From Methanolobus sp. UBA474 (lineage in GTDB: Archaea > Halobacteriota > Methanosarcinia > Methanosarcinales > Methanosarcinaceae), in the NCBI GenBank assembly GCA_002501695.1, contig DANZ01000007.1, forward strand, positions 5,611 through 12,118: a stretch of 6,508 nucleotides of DNA, in the 5' to 3' direction. Of this stretch, positions 1 to 5,333 are shown piece by piece; within the stretch, counting starts at the first letter, position 1; each line of letters begins with the position of its first letter. The notes beneath the pieces were generated by a model that was not told where the DNA came from, ran no database searches, and saw nothing but the letters and a program-made list of their open reading frames with translations. A program made the position numbers and the translations under genes.

Positions 1-12
1 TATCAGGTTTGC

Positions 13-46
13 GTCCACTCGTTCTGACGGGTGGACCCGCCTTTTT
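13..46 (+). terminator. Hairpin plus T-run, probable terminator between convergent genes
   Basis: Bases 13-21 pair with 28-36 (GTCCAC with GTGGAC, then a T-G wobble and two C-G pairs) around a 6-base loop, giving a 9-bp stem. A run of five T follows at 42-46 on the plus strand. This is the form of an intrinsic-type terminator for a plus-strand gene ending left of the window. The DUF421 stop codon lies at 52-54 on the other strand, so the same stem could also mark the 3' end of that transcript. The left-hand gene is not visible and archaeal termination depends mostly on the T-tract, so the assignment is tentative. Confidence 0.5.
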
Positions 47-51
47 AAAGA

Positions 52-576
52 TCAGTCCTTATCCAGAATATCAGCAAGGACATCACTATTTTCCTGATTC
101 CCTTTACTGATGACCGAAAGATTGCCATTGGTTTCCAGGACCACAGCTTCCACATCACTGGTGCCTGATCGCCCTGTACTGCGTATGGCCTGTTCTATTT
201 CTTCTGCTATTATCCTTGTTCTTCTCATGTTCTTTGAAAGGTATTCCCCTTTATAGTAAAGCAATCGGGGTTCATTCTTGACTGCCTTCTTTATAAGGCC
301 GGACCTTACGGTCAGCCATGTGACCATAAACTGCAGGCCTACAAGCAATGCGAAAGCCATTATGCCGTCTATTAGCGCAATGTTGCCAAGAAGAAGTGTT
401 GCAAAAGTAGATCCGATAGTCACTGTAATGATAAGATCAAAAGCATTCAGCTTTGATAAGGTGCGCTGGCCAGTGGTTCTTAGGAGAAGCACAAGCGAAA
501 TGTATCCGCAAAAAGCAAAAATAACTATCCTCAGTACGTTTTCCCAGCTACTGAAGAAAATACCAATAACTACCAC
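52..576 (-). CDS. DUF421 (YetF-like) membrane protein
   Basis: A 174-residue integral membrane protein of the DUF421 family, related to Bacillus YetF; its biochemical function is unknown. Two or three hydrophobic segments fill the N-terminal half: about 13-33, then 45-85, which may be two helices. The typical conserved stretch LRTTGQRTLSKLNAFDL is at about 32-48. A soluble C-terminal domain follows, with LLYYKGEYL near 105-113 and the family's VEAVVLETNGNLSVI near 143-157. Length and domain order are normal for short DUF421 proteins. The start is unusual: the open frame offers a GTG at 576-574 with GGAGG (581-577) directly touching it, and no in-frame ATG upstream before a stop. Homologues usually begin around the FFSSW residues, so an ATT at codon 4 (567-565), 9 bases from GGAGG, is an alternative. 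The family is clear; the start is not. Confidence 0.88.
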   Translation of the reverse strand: MVVIGIFFSSWENVLRIVIFAFCGYISLVLLLRTTGQRTLSKLNAFDLIITVTIGSTFATLLLGNIALIDGIMAFALLVGLQFMVTWLTVRSGLIKKAVKNEPRLLYYKGEYLSKNMRRTRIIAEEIEQAIRSTGRSGTSDVEAVVLETNGNLSVISKGNQENSDVLADILDKD

Positions 577-625
577 CCTCCATGTTAAGAAATCCTGCTT
601 TGGCTATCCTGCTGCGGGAGAATAC

Positions 626-644
626 AGTAACCCTTACTATAATG
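626..644 (-). promoter_or_regulatory. Candidate DUF421 TATA box overlapped by a short dyad
   Basis: On the minus strand the bases 643-636 read ATTATAGT, a plausible archaeal TATA element about 60 bp upstream of the DUF421 start. A perfect dyad AGTAA-CCC-TTACT (626-638) overlaps its downstream edge. If this TATA box is used, transcription would begin near 614, inside or just past the dyad, so a protein bound there could block initiation. Dyads this short occur by chance, so this is only a candidate operator. Confidence 0.3.
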
Positions 645-687
645 CTCTCATTGTCAGTACAGGATTGTAGCCGATAGTATATAGTCT

Positions 688-791
688 CTGCTTACTTCGG
701 AGGAAACAAAAGAACAAATGGGTGGTACAGCATTTGTTCTTTTGTCGGAAAACCTCCCACATATCTGAAATCTTTTTAGTTCAGTAAGCAG
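688..791. repeat. Nested hyphenated palindrome
   Basis: Three inverted-repeat pairs are nested around one centre. The inner pair is a perfect 15-bp match, ACAAAAGAACAAATG (706-720) against CATTTGTTCTTTTGT (731-745), with a 10-base loop. The middle pair is GGAGG (699-703) with CCTCC (753-757). The outer pair is CTGCTTACT (688-696) with AGTAAGCAG (783-791), 9 bp. The 15-bp arm is too long to be likely by chance in a region this size. It could form a cruciform or a long RNA hairpin, bind a dimeric regulator, or be a small non-autonomous element. No T-run follows the inner stem on either strand, so an ordinary terminator is unlikely. I found no flanking target-site duplication. Confidence 0.75.
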
Positions 792-998
792 TGCGTCAGG
801 AATGAAACCAACAGAAACGTTACCATTACTGCGGATCATCTTGCCAGTGGCCGAACCGACGTCATGTCATGCTTAATCATGATATTGAATGCATAAGATG
901 TACATATAGTTTTTCTTATTTGCCATTATTAATCATGGAAATTGCTTTGTTTATTTTCACTGATATCCTCCTGGAATTTGAGTCACTTGCAGAGAAAC

Positions 999-1005
999 AT
1001 ATAAG
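999..1005 (+). promoter_or_regulatory. TATA-like box of the thioesterase gene
   Basis: ATATAAG at 999-1005 lies 33 bp before the ATG at 1038. With usual archaeal spacing, transcription would start near 1027 and give a leader of about 10 bases. That fits the lack of a good Shine-Dalgarno sequence; only AGGA at 1021-1024 is seen, 13 bases from the ATG. Confidence 0.35.
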
Positions 1006-1037
1006 TCAGCAGTCCGTAATAGGAAAGTCAGATAGAT

Positions 1038-1442
1038 ATGGACAGATTATACAAGTATTTTCAGCAGCCGAATTTCGCGACCAGCTCGGGCATGCAGTTG
1101 ACAGAGATCTCGGCAGGCTATGCCAAAGCAGAGATGAAAATAGAAAAAAGGCATCTAAATGTACTTGGTACTGTACATGGAGGAACTATATTCACGCTTG
1201 CAGATATGACATTTGCAGCCGCCTCCAATTCACATGGCACGGTTGCAGTAGCCATAAATGCGGATATCTCTTTTGTTAAGGCAATAAGCGAAGGCTACCT
1301 GTATGCAGAGGCAACGGAAACCTCGATAAATCCCAAGATAGCGACCTATACTGTCGCTGTCACAAACGAGAATGGCGATACGATAGCGATCTTCACCGGA
1401 ATGGCCTACAGAAAAAGGGACCCTCTCAGGATCCCTGATTGA
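1038..1442 (+). CDS. PaaI-family hotdog-fold acyl-CoA thioesterase
   Basis: A 134-residue soluble protein of the PaaI/DUF4442-like thioesterase group. Members hydrolyse acyl- or aryl-CoA thioesters to the free acid and CoA and usually work as tetramers. The signature lies at 41-56, NVLGTVHGGTIFTLAD: the HGG turn starts the hotdog helix and Asp56 is the expected catalytic acid. The sheet residues that follow (about 68-124) end in FTGMAYRKRD, also typical. Length is full for the family. The ATG at 1038 is the first start after an in-frame TAG at 1020, so this start is secure. The phenylacetate-CoA ligase gene lies 0.9 kb away on the other strand beyond one gene, which makes an aryl-CoA substrate attractive; the sequence alone cannot show the substrate. 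It converges with the next gene, with 22 bp between. Confidence 0.88.
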   Translation: MDRLYKYFQQPNFATSSGMQLTEISAGYAKAEMKIEKRHLNVLGTVHGGTIFTLADMTFAAASNSHGTVAVAINADISFVKAISEGYLYAEATETSINPKIATYTVAVTNENGDTIAIFTGMAYRKRDPLRIPD

Positions 1443-1464
1443 GCACGGTATTAGAGAAAGTATT

Positions 1465-2313
1465 TCAGACCAGTTCCCGAGGCTGCTTGTGCTCTGGCAA
1501 TGCCGGAAGTGGCATCGTGTTGATAAGTATCGGCGATTCAACCTCTTTTGCCCTTTCAAGGAGCAGTTCCTTTCCTTTCTGGGTTATGGCAAACAGTGGC
1601 ACTGCTGTGCCCACCTGGGCAAGCGGTTTGACTATTTCCCGGATGTGTTTTGAAGCACATGTGGTCACAATATCGAGGTGCTTCACCAGTTCAGTGGCAA
1701 ACTCCCTGTCAATGCCCGTAACATGAGCTCCTATGATGGTCAGGTCAAGTCCCATCTCCTGTTCCATCCTGCGCAGTTCTTTTGCAGTTTCCGGGAACAC
1801 AACCGTCACGGCTATCTTCCTGTAACCCAGCTCTGCTGCTCTTTTCACTCCGCCTGCAGGATCTATCCTGGCGCCTGAGGGATCCAGGACAATGCCTCCC
1901 CGGTCTGCAATTGCATTGATTGTGGCTTCTATGGGCTCGGTCTCAACAAGACCGGAAATGCGGGCGCCCATGCCCTGCACCAGGGAAGGATTATTTGTTA
2001 TGACAGTGCCTGCACCGTCGCAGACTGTAACGGTGGTGTCGAGCAGGCCCTTATTGAGGCCGGTCATCATAACCTCGGATGCGCCGAAACCAACAAAGAC
2101 ATCCATCTCGAGTTTCCTTTTGTCGGTAAAGAGCCCGAAATCGCGGATGCGGAATTCCATGTTCTTTTTGACCTCTTCCCGGGTTATCTCCCTGATGCCT
2201 CTTGCCTTTTCAAAGATCGGACACCAGGCTATCTGCGGTTCTCCTACCTCGACAACCTTTCCATCCTTTACAACAACACGGGCCTTTCCCAATATTTCCA
2301 TCACATGAGGCAT
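1465..2313 (-). CDS. Methanogenesis marker protein 8 (DUF2099)
   Basis: A 282-residue soluble protein of the DUF2099 family, known as putative methanogenesis marker protein 8. The family is found largely in methanogens and its biochemical role is not established. Recognisable conserved stretches are ARVVVKDGKVVEVGEP (11-26), CPIFEKARGI (31-40), VGFGASEVMMTGL (74-86), CDGAGTVITNNPSLVQGMGARI (98-119) and IGAHVTGID (194-202). Cysteines at 31, 98 and 219 lie in or near these blocks and may serve as metal or cofactor ligands; that is inference. The repeated glycine-rich turns suggest a nucleotide- or cofactor-binding fold. The ATG at 2313 is supported by GGTGAT (2322-2317) just upstream and by the homologous N-terminus. 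It lies 40 bp downstream of the ligase gene on the same strand, probably in one transcript. Confidence 0.85.
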   Translation of the reverse strand: MPHVMEILGKARVVVKDGKVVEVGEPQIAWCPIFEKARGIREITREEVKKNMEFRIRDFGLFTDKRKLEMDVFVGFGASEVMMTGLNKGLLDTTVTVCDGAGTVITNNPSLVQGMGARISGLVETEPIEATINAIADRGGIVLDPSGARIDPAGGVKRAAELGYRKIAVTVVFPETAKELRRMEQEMGLDLTIIGAHVTGIDREFATELVKHLDIVTTCASKHIREIVKPLAQVGTAVPLFAITQKGKELLLERAKEVESPILINTMPLPALPEHKQPRELV

Positions 2314-2316
2314 TCT

Positions 2317-2322
2317 ATCACC
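2317..2322 (-). promoter_or_regulatory. Ribosome-binding site of the marker 8 gene
   Basis: GGTGAT on the minus strand matches the end of archaeal 16S rRNA (anti-Shine-Dalgarno ATCACCTCC) and sits 3 bases before the ATG at 2313. It favours this start over the Met at codon 5. The 40-bp gap has no well-placed TATA box for an independent promoter: the TATAAAA there is only about 10 bases from the ATG. Confidence 0.6.
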
Positions 2323-2353
2323 ATTTTATACGTTATAGTACTGAAAAACATAA

Positions 2354-3655
2354 TTAAAGTGCGTTCCTTCTGTCGATAACTTTCTTTGACTTGCCCTCGC
2401 AGCGGGGTATAGTGCCCTTCTCGACAAGTTCCACAGCCGTCCTGATGTTAAGCACGCTCTTCAGCTCATTCTCCACGTGCCTCTTCACAGCTGCAAGGTC
2501 TTTGAGCTCGCCTGTGAATGCGTTCTCTTCGAGCTCCACCCTCACTGTGAGCTCGTCCAGCATTTTCTGATTCCTGTCCAGGATGACCTGGAAGTGCTCT
2601 GTTATCTCAGGCACTTTGGAGATGATATCCTCGATCTGTGAGGGGAACACGTTGATGCCCCTGACAATGAGCATGTCGTCGGCTCTTCCCAGCAACCGGG
2701 ATATGCGGGTGGTGGTGCGTCCGCAGGAGCACTCACTCTCCAGCAGTCTTGTGATGTCACCTGTCCTGTACCTGATAATGGGCAGGGCCTCCTTGGTGAG
2801 AGATGTCAGGACCAGTTCCCCTTTTTCTCCTTCAGCCACCTGCTCCCCTTCCTCGTCAAGCACTTCCACAAAGAAGTGATCGTTCCACAGGTGCAGACCG
2901 TCCTGTTCCTGGCATTCGAATGCAACTCCTGGCCCCATGAGTTCGGAGAGGCCGTAGGAGTCGTAAGCTTTTATGTTGAGGCTGTTCTCCAGTTGTTTGC
3001 GGGTGTTGGAGGACCATGGTTCAGCGCCGAAACATCCTACCTTCAGTGAGAGCTCGTCCACAAGATCCATCTCACGTGCAGTCTCCGCCAGATAAAGAGC
3101 GTAAGAAGGAGTACAGTGAAGGGCAGTGACGCCAAAGTCGATCATCATTTCCAGCTGGCGGGCCGTATTGCCTGTGCCGCTTGGCACTGCCATGGCCCCT
3201 ATCTTCTCAATGCCATAATGGAAACCCAGGCCGCCGGTGAACAGTCCGTAATTGACAGCGTTCTGAAATACATCATTCTCATCCAGCCCTACCATTGTGA
3301 AGTTCCTTGCCATCAGGTCTGACCACGTTTCCAGATCGTTCCTTGTATATCCGACGACTGTTGCTTTCCCGCTGGTGCCGGAGGATGCGTGGATGCGGAC
3401 GATGTCTTTTTTAGGGACCGCAAAAAGGCCGAAGGGATAATTGTCACGAAGATCGGTCTTCCTGGTCATGGGTAGCTTCCTTATATCCCCGCCCGATAGA
3501 ATGTCGTCCGGTCTGATTCCAAGCTGTCTGAACTTTTCCCTGTAGAAGGGAACATTTTCATAAACCGCTGCAGCCGTCTTTTTCAAACGTTTTGATTGCA
3601 ATGCTGCAAGTTCTTCCTTTTTCATTGTTTCATACTTTGGCTGCCAGTATCTCAT
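2354..3655 (-). CDS. paaK: Phenylacetate-CoA ligase (aryl-CoA synthetase)
   Basis: A 433-residue AMP-forming ligase that converts an aryl acid such as phenylacetate, plus ATP and CoA, to the aryl-CoA, AMP and pyrophosphate. The adenylate-forming motifs are complete: the P-loop SSGTSGKATVVGYT (91-104), GCFGAEPWS (207-215), YDSYGLSE (231-238), YRTGD (296-300), CSCGRTTTRISRLLGRADDMLIV hinge region (309-331), RGINVFPSQIE (332-342), and a C-terminal GKSKKVID with Lys422 as the likely catalytic lysine. The open frame extends 35 codons further to a GTG at 3760. I choose the ATG at 3655 because GGAG lies 8 bases upstream, the protein then starts MRYWQP like its homologues, and the length is normal. 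In methanogens such ligases are thought to supply arylacetyl-CoA for aromatic amino acid synthesis through indolepyruvate oxidoreductase; the substrate is not proven here. Confidence 0.92.
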   Translation of the reverse strand: MRYWQPKYETMKKEELAALQSKRLKKTAAAVYENVPFYREKFRQLGIRPDDILSGGDIRKLPMTRKTDLRDNYPFGLFAVPKKDIVRIHASSGTSGKATVVGYTRNDLETWSDLMARNFTMVGLDENDVFQNAVNYGLFTGGLGFHYGIEKIGAMAVPSGTGNTARQLEMMIDFGVTALHCTPSYALYLAETAREMDLVDELSLKVGCFGAEPWSSNTRKQLENSLNIKAYDSYGLSELMGPGVAFECQEQDGLHLWNDHFFVEVLDEEGEQVAEGEKGELVLTSLTKEALPIIRYRTGDITRLLESECSCGRTTTRISRLLGRADDMLIVRGINVFPSQIEDIISKVPEITEHFQVILDRNQKMLDELTVRVELEENAFTGELKDLAAVKRHVENELKSVLNIRTAVELVEKGTIPRCEGKSKKVIDRRNAL

Positions 3656-3663
3656 AAGAACAT

Positions 3664-3667
3664 CTCC
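3664..3667 (-). promoter_or_regulatory. Shine-Dalgarno site that sets the ligase start
   Basis: GGAG on the minus strand, 8 bases before the ATG at 3655, is a good archaeal ribosome-binding site. The longer GTG start at 3760 has none, and a TATA-like ATATAATT (3768-3761) touches it, so a transcript from that box could not include it. Confidence 0.7.
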
Positions 3668-3691
3668 GCTTCCTTTCACATAGAACTCCCC

Positions 3692-3699
3692 ATTTAAAT
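3692..3699 (-). promoter_or_regulatory. Candidate TATA box of the ligase-marker 8 transcript
   Basis: ATTTAAAT at 3692-3699 is centred 40 bp upstream of the ATG at 3655. Normal spacing puts the transcription start near 3669, leaving a leader of about 14 bases that would include the GGAG. A second candidate, ATATAATT at 3768-3761, would give a leader near 85 bases. I cannot decide between them from sequence. Confidence 0.4.
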
Positions 3700-3809
3700 T
3701 ATTTGCTATCGTTACCGGATACCGTGCTCTTGCTGCCTGGCCAGCATGAACATCAATCACAATTATATAGACACTATATTATAAATTAGGTACTAAAAAA
3801 GGTTATTTA

Positions 3810-3836
3810 TGAACATGACCTGTCAAATTATGTTCA
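3810..3836. promoter_or_regulatory. Inverted repeat, candidate operator in a divergent promoter region
   Basis: TGAACAT (3810-3816) and ATGTTCA (3830-3836) are perfect inverted copies with a 13-base spacer. The half-site centres are 20 bp apart, about two helical turns, as expected for a dimeric DNA-binding protein. The site lies 24 bp upstream of the peptidase TATA box and about 40-70 bp from the distal TATA candidate of the ligase (3761-3768), so it could serve either side. Confidence 0.4.
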
Positions 3837-3859
3837 CATATTATTTTTCATTGCCATAA

Positions 3860-3868
3860 TATATAAAA
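3860..3868 (+). promoter_or_regulatory. Strong TATA box of the metallopeptidase gene
   Basis: TATATAAAA at 3860-3868 is close to the archaeal TATA consensus. Its centre is 29 bp before the ATG at 3893, so transcription should start within a few bases of that codon. The message would then be leaderless, which agrees with the absence of a Shine-Dalgarno sequence. Confidence 0.6.
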
Positions 3869-3892
3869 GCGACTACATTATCTATTTCATTT

Positions 3893-5191
3893 ATGTGTAA
3901 GGTAAAAGAGATGGAAATGCACTTTGTGAAGAGGTGCCTTTTAATTGCATTCTTAGTCTCTTTAGCCTGCATATCCGTTACAGCCGCTGATGATACTGGT
4001 GTCACTGTGGAGATCGATTCTGATTACAGGGTGACACCTGAAAGTGGAGTAGTGCATGTTACAAAACAGGTCGCTTTCATCAATACCGACCTAAATACCA
4101 GATACAGACGCGGCTATTACTCTTCTTTTAATCACTACTTGCCTGAAAACGCAAAGAACATAAAGGCATATGATACCGGGAGGGCAATAACACTCCGGAA
4201 GGCTCAGGAAGGTTATCATGTGCTCCAGTTCAACCGGAAGGTATGGTATGGAGAAACCTATACGTTCTATATTGAATATGAGCTGGACATCAACAGGAAC
4301 ACTGCTGCATTCTACATCCTCGAATACGGAGATAATACGGAAGTAACGCTGGAAGTCCCATCAGGTTTTGATACGCACCTGGCAAGAGACGGTTACGAGG
4401 TGGAAGAAAAGCAATATTCCAGCGTATATAAGTTCCAGAAGGGCATGGACTGGAAAAGATCATGCCTTGTGAGCACTATCAGGCACACCGACTATTTAGT
4501 TCTTAATGATGTGGCCCATCTTCAGGAAAGAGACGTCCGGGTACAGATAAGGTATTGGGAGGGAGAAGAAGCATGGGCGCAACAGATGCTCGATACTGCC
4601 CTGACAAGCTTACCCATACTGGAAGAGACGTGGGGCATGCCTTATCCGGCATCCTATGACATTATAATCACACAGGCAAACATCACTGAGACCGGCGGCT
4701 ATGGTGGTTACAACCAGGGGAAAAAAGGAATCTCGATACTGTATACGTCAAGCAATGAGATATTGATCCACGAACTGGCACACTACTGGACACGTGCCTG
4801 CAACTTTGATCAGCTATGGATGGATGAGGGATACGCTGACCTGTACACTTACATAGTACTTAACGAGACAGATCCCGAAAAGGCAGTTGAGAGAAGGGAC
4901 CGCTTCCTGCAAAAATATGAGAACATGAAGGAAGATCATGACTTCCCGCTCTCAGACTGGGATATACCTGACAGCATCAATAGCTCGACAGGGGAAAAAG
5001 TGGATTTCGGATACAAAAAGTCATTTGCACTGGCTTATGAATTATATGAGGACATAGGTATTGAGAATATGAAGAGCACCAACCTGCAGTTCGCAGCTTC
5101 AGGAACACCTGTCAGTGAAGAGATGTTCGTGGATATGATCAGCACTTCATCAGGCAGTGACCTTACCGCTATAGAAGCTTACATATATTGA
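3893..5191 (+). CDS. Exported M1-like gluzincin metallopeptidase
   Basis: A 432-residue zinc peptidase of the gluzincin (M1-like) type, probably acting outside the membrane. An N-terminal signal peptide (basic FVKRC, hydrophobic core about 15-29, likely cleavage after VTA at 31) precedes a beta-rich domain (about 35-215) like the M1 N-terminal domain. The catalytic domain has HELAH (293-297), Glu294 as general base and DEGYAD (311-316), with Glu312 as third zinc ligand. GYKKS (373-377) with Tyr374 matches the M1 transition-state tyrosine. Fourteen residues separate HELAH from Glu312, against 18 in ordinary M1 enzymes, and no GAMEN motif is seen; GGYGGYNQG (268-276) stands there. It also lacks the large M1 C-terminal helical domain. 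Substrate is unknown. Met7 (3911) or Met9 (3917) could also be the start and would give a tidier signal peptide. Confidence 0.82.
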   Translation: MCKVKEMEMHFVKRCLLIAFLVSLACISVTAADDTGVTVEIDSDYRVTPESGVVHVTKQVAFINTDLNTRYRRGYYSSFNHYLPENAKNIKAYDTGRAITLRKAQEGYHVLQFNRKVWYGETYTFYIEYELDINRNTAAFYILEYGDNTEVTLEVPSGFDTHLARDGYEVEEKQYSSVYKFQKGMDWKRSCLVSTIRHTDYLVLNDVAHLQERDVRVQIRYWEGEEAWAQQMLDTALTSLPILEETWGMPYPASYDIIITQANITETGGYGGYNQGKKGISILYTSSNEILIHELAHYWTRACNFDQLWMDEGYADLYTYIVLNETDPEKAVERRDRFLQKYENMKEDHDFPLSDWDIPDSINSSTGEKVDFGYKKSFALAYELYEDIGIENMKSTNLQFAASGTPVSEEMFVDMISTSSGSDLTAIEAYIY

Positions 5192-5333
5192 CTGACAGAA
5201 CTATTCAAATGGCGGTCAGAGTGAGTTTTATTCTGATAAACAAAGTGTAGGCATATACGCTTATAATAATAAAATATACTCATGTGCAGGATATATTTAT
5301 TAAGTTGAAAGGTGTACTAATTCGGGGGAGATC
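5192..5333 (+). promoter_or_regulatory. Spacer with weak terminator and histidine kinase promoter
   Basis: Just after the peptidase stop, CTGAC (5192-5196) can pair with GTCAG (5215-5219), followed by a T-rich stretch at 5226-5232; this is a weak terminator candidate. Further on, ATATATTTAT (5291-5300) is a TATA candidate about 40 bp upstream of the kinase ATG, predicting a start near 5321 and a leader of about 13 bases. The kinase therefore probably has its own promoter. Confidence 0.4.
5324..5330 (+). promoter_or_regulatory. Ribosome-binding site of the histidine kinase
   Basis: GGGGGAG lies 3 bases before the ATG at 5334. The frame has an upstream stop at 5301-5303 and no other start between, so this start is well supported. 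Confidence 0.6.

Larger units (their letters stand above)
577..1037. other. Long divergent intergenic region without a recognisable gene
   Basis: This 461-bp stretch separates the divergent DUF421 and thioesterase genes. Short open frames cross it, for example 61 codons on the minus strand at 654-839, but none resembles a known family, and that one runs straight through a long palindrome. What it does hold: a 13-bp dyad over a candidate TATA box (626-644), a nested palindrome (688-791), a near-palindrome of 16 bp (923-938, 14 of 16 positions symmetric), a 9-bp direct repeat TTAATCATG (873-881 and 929-937), and a TATA-like box in front of the thioesterase (999-1005). I see no tRNA, box C/D or CRISPR-like pattern. 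Confidence 0.6.

Noticed and set aside
706..745. Inner hairpin read as a transcription terminator
   Set aside because: No T-run follows the stem on either strand, and no gene ends nearby since the flanking genes point away from each other.
699..757. GGAGG followed by ATG on both strands within the palindrome, giving peptides of 16 and 13 codons
   Set aside because: The mirror arrangement is an automatic result of the inverted repeat, and the spacing of about 14 bases or more is poor for translation.
654..839. 61-codon minus-strand frame in the divergent region
   Set aside because: Its product is not recognisable and about half of it is the nested palindrome, so its openness probably comes from composition. 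A decayed gene remnant cannot be excluded.
869..1279. 136-codon open frame on the plus strand overlapping the thioesterase
   Set aside because: Most of it lies in another frame of the clearly homologous thioesterase gene, and its own product matches no family I know.
1892..2308. 138-codon plus-strand frame opposite marker protein 8
   Set aside because: It lies antisense to a conserved gene and has a low-complexity Ser/Thr/Pro-rich product typical of a shadow frame.
3907..3985. Lipoprotein signal at the peptidase N-terminus (Cys26 after SLA)
   Set aside because: The residue three before the cysteine is Ser rather than Leu/Val/Ile and a good ordinary cleavage site follows at VTA-A, so a standard Sec signal is more likely.
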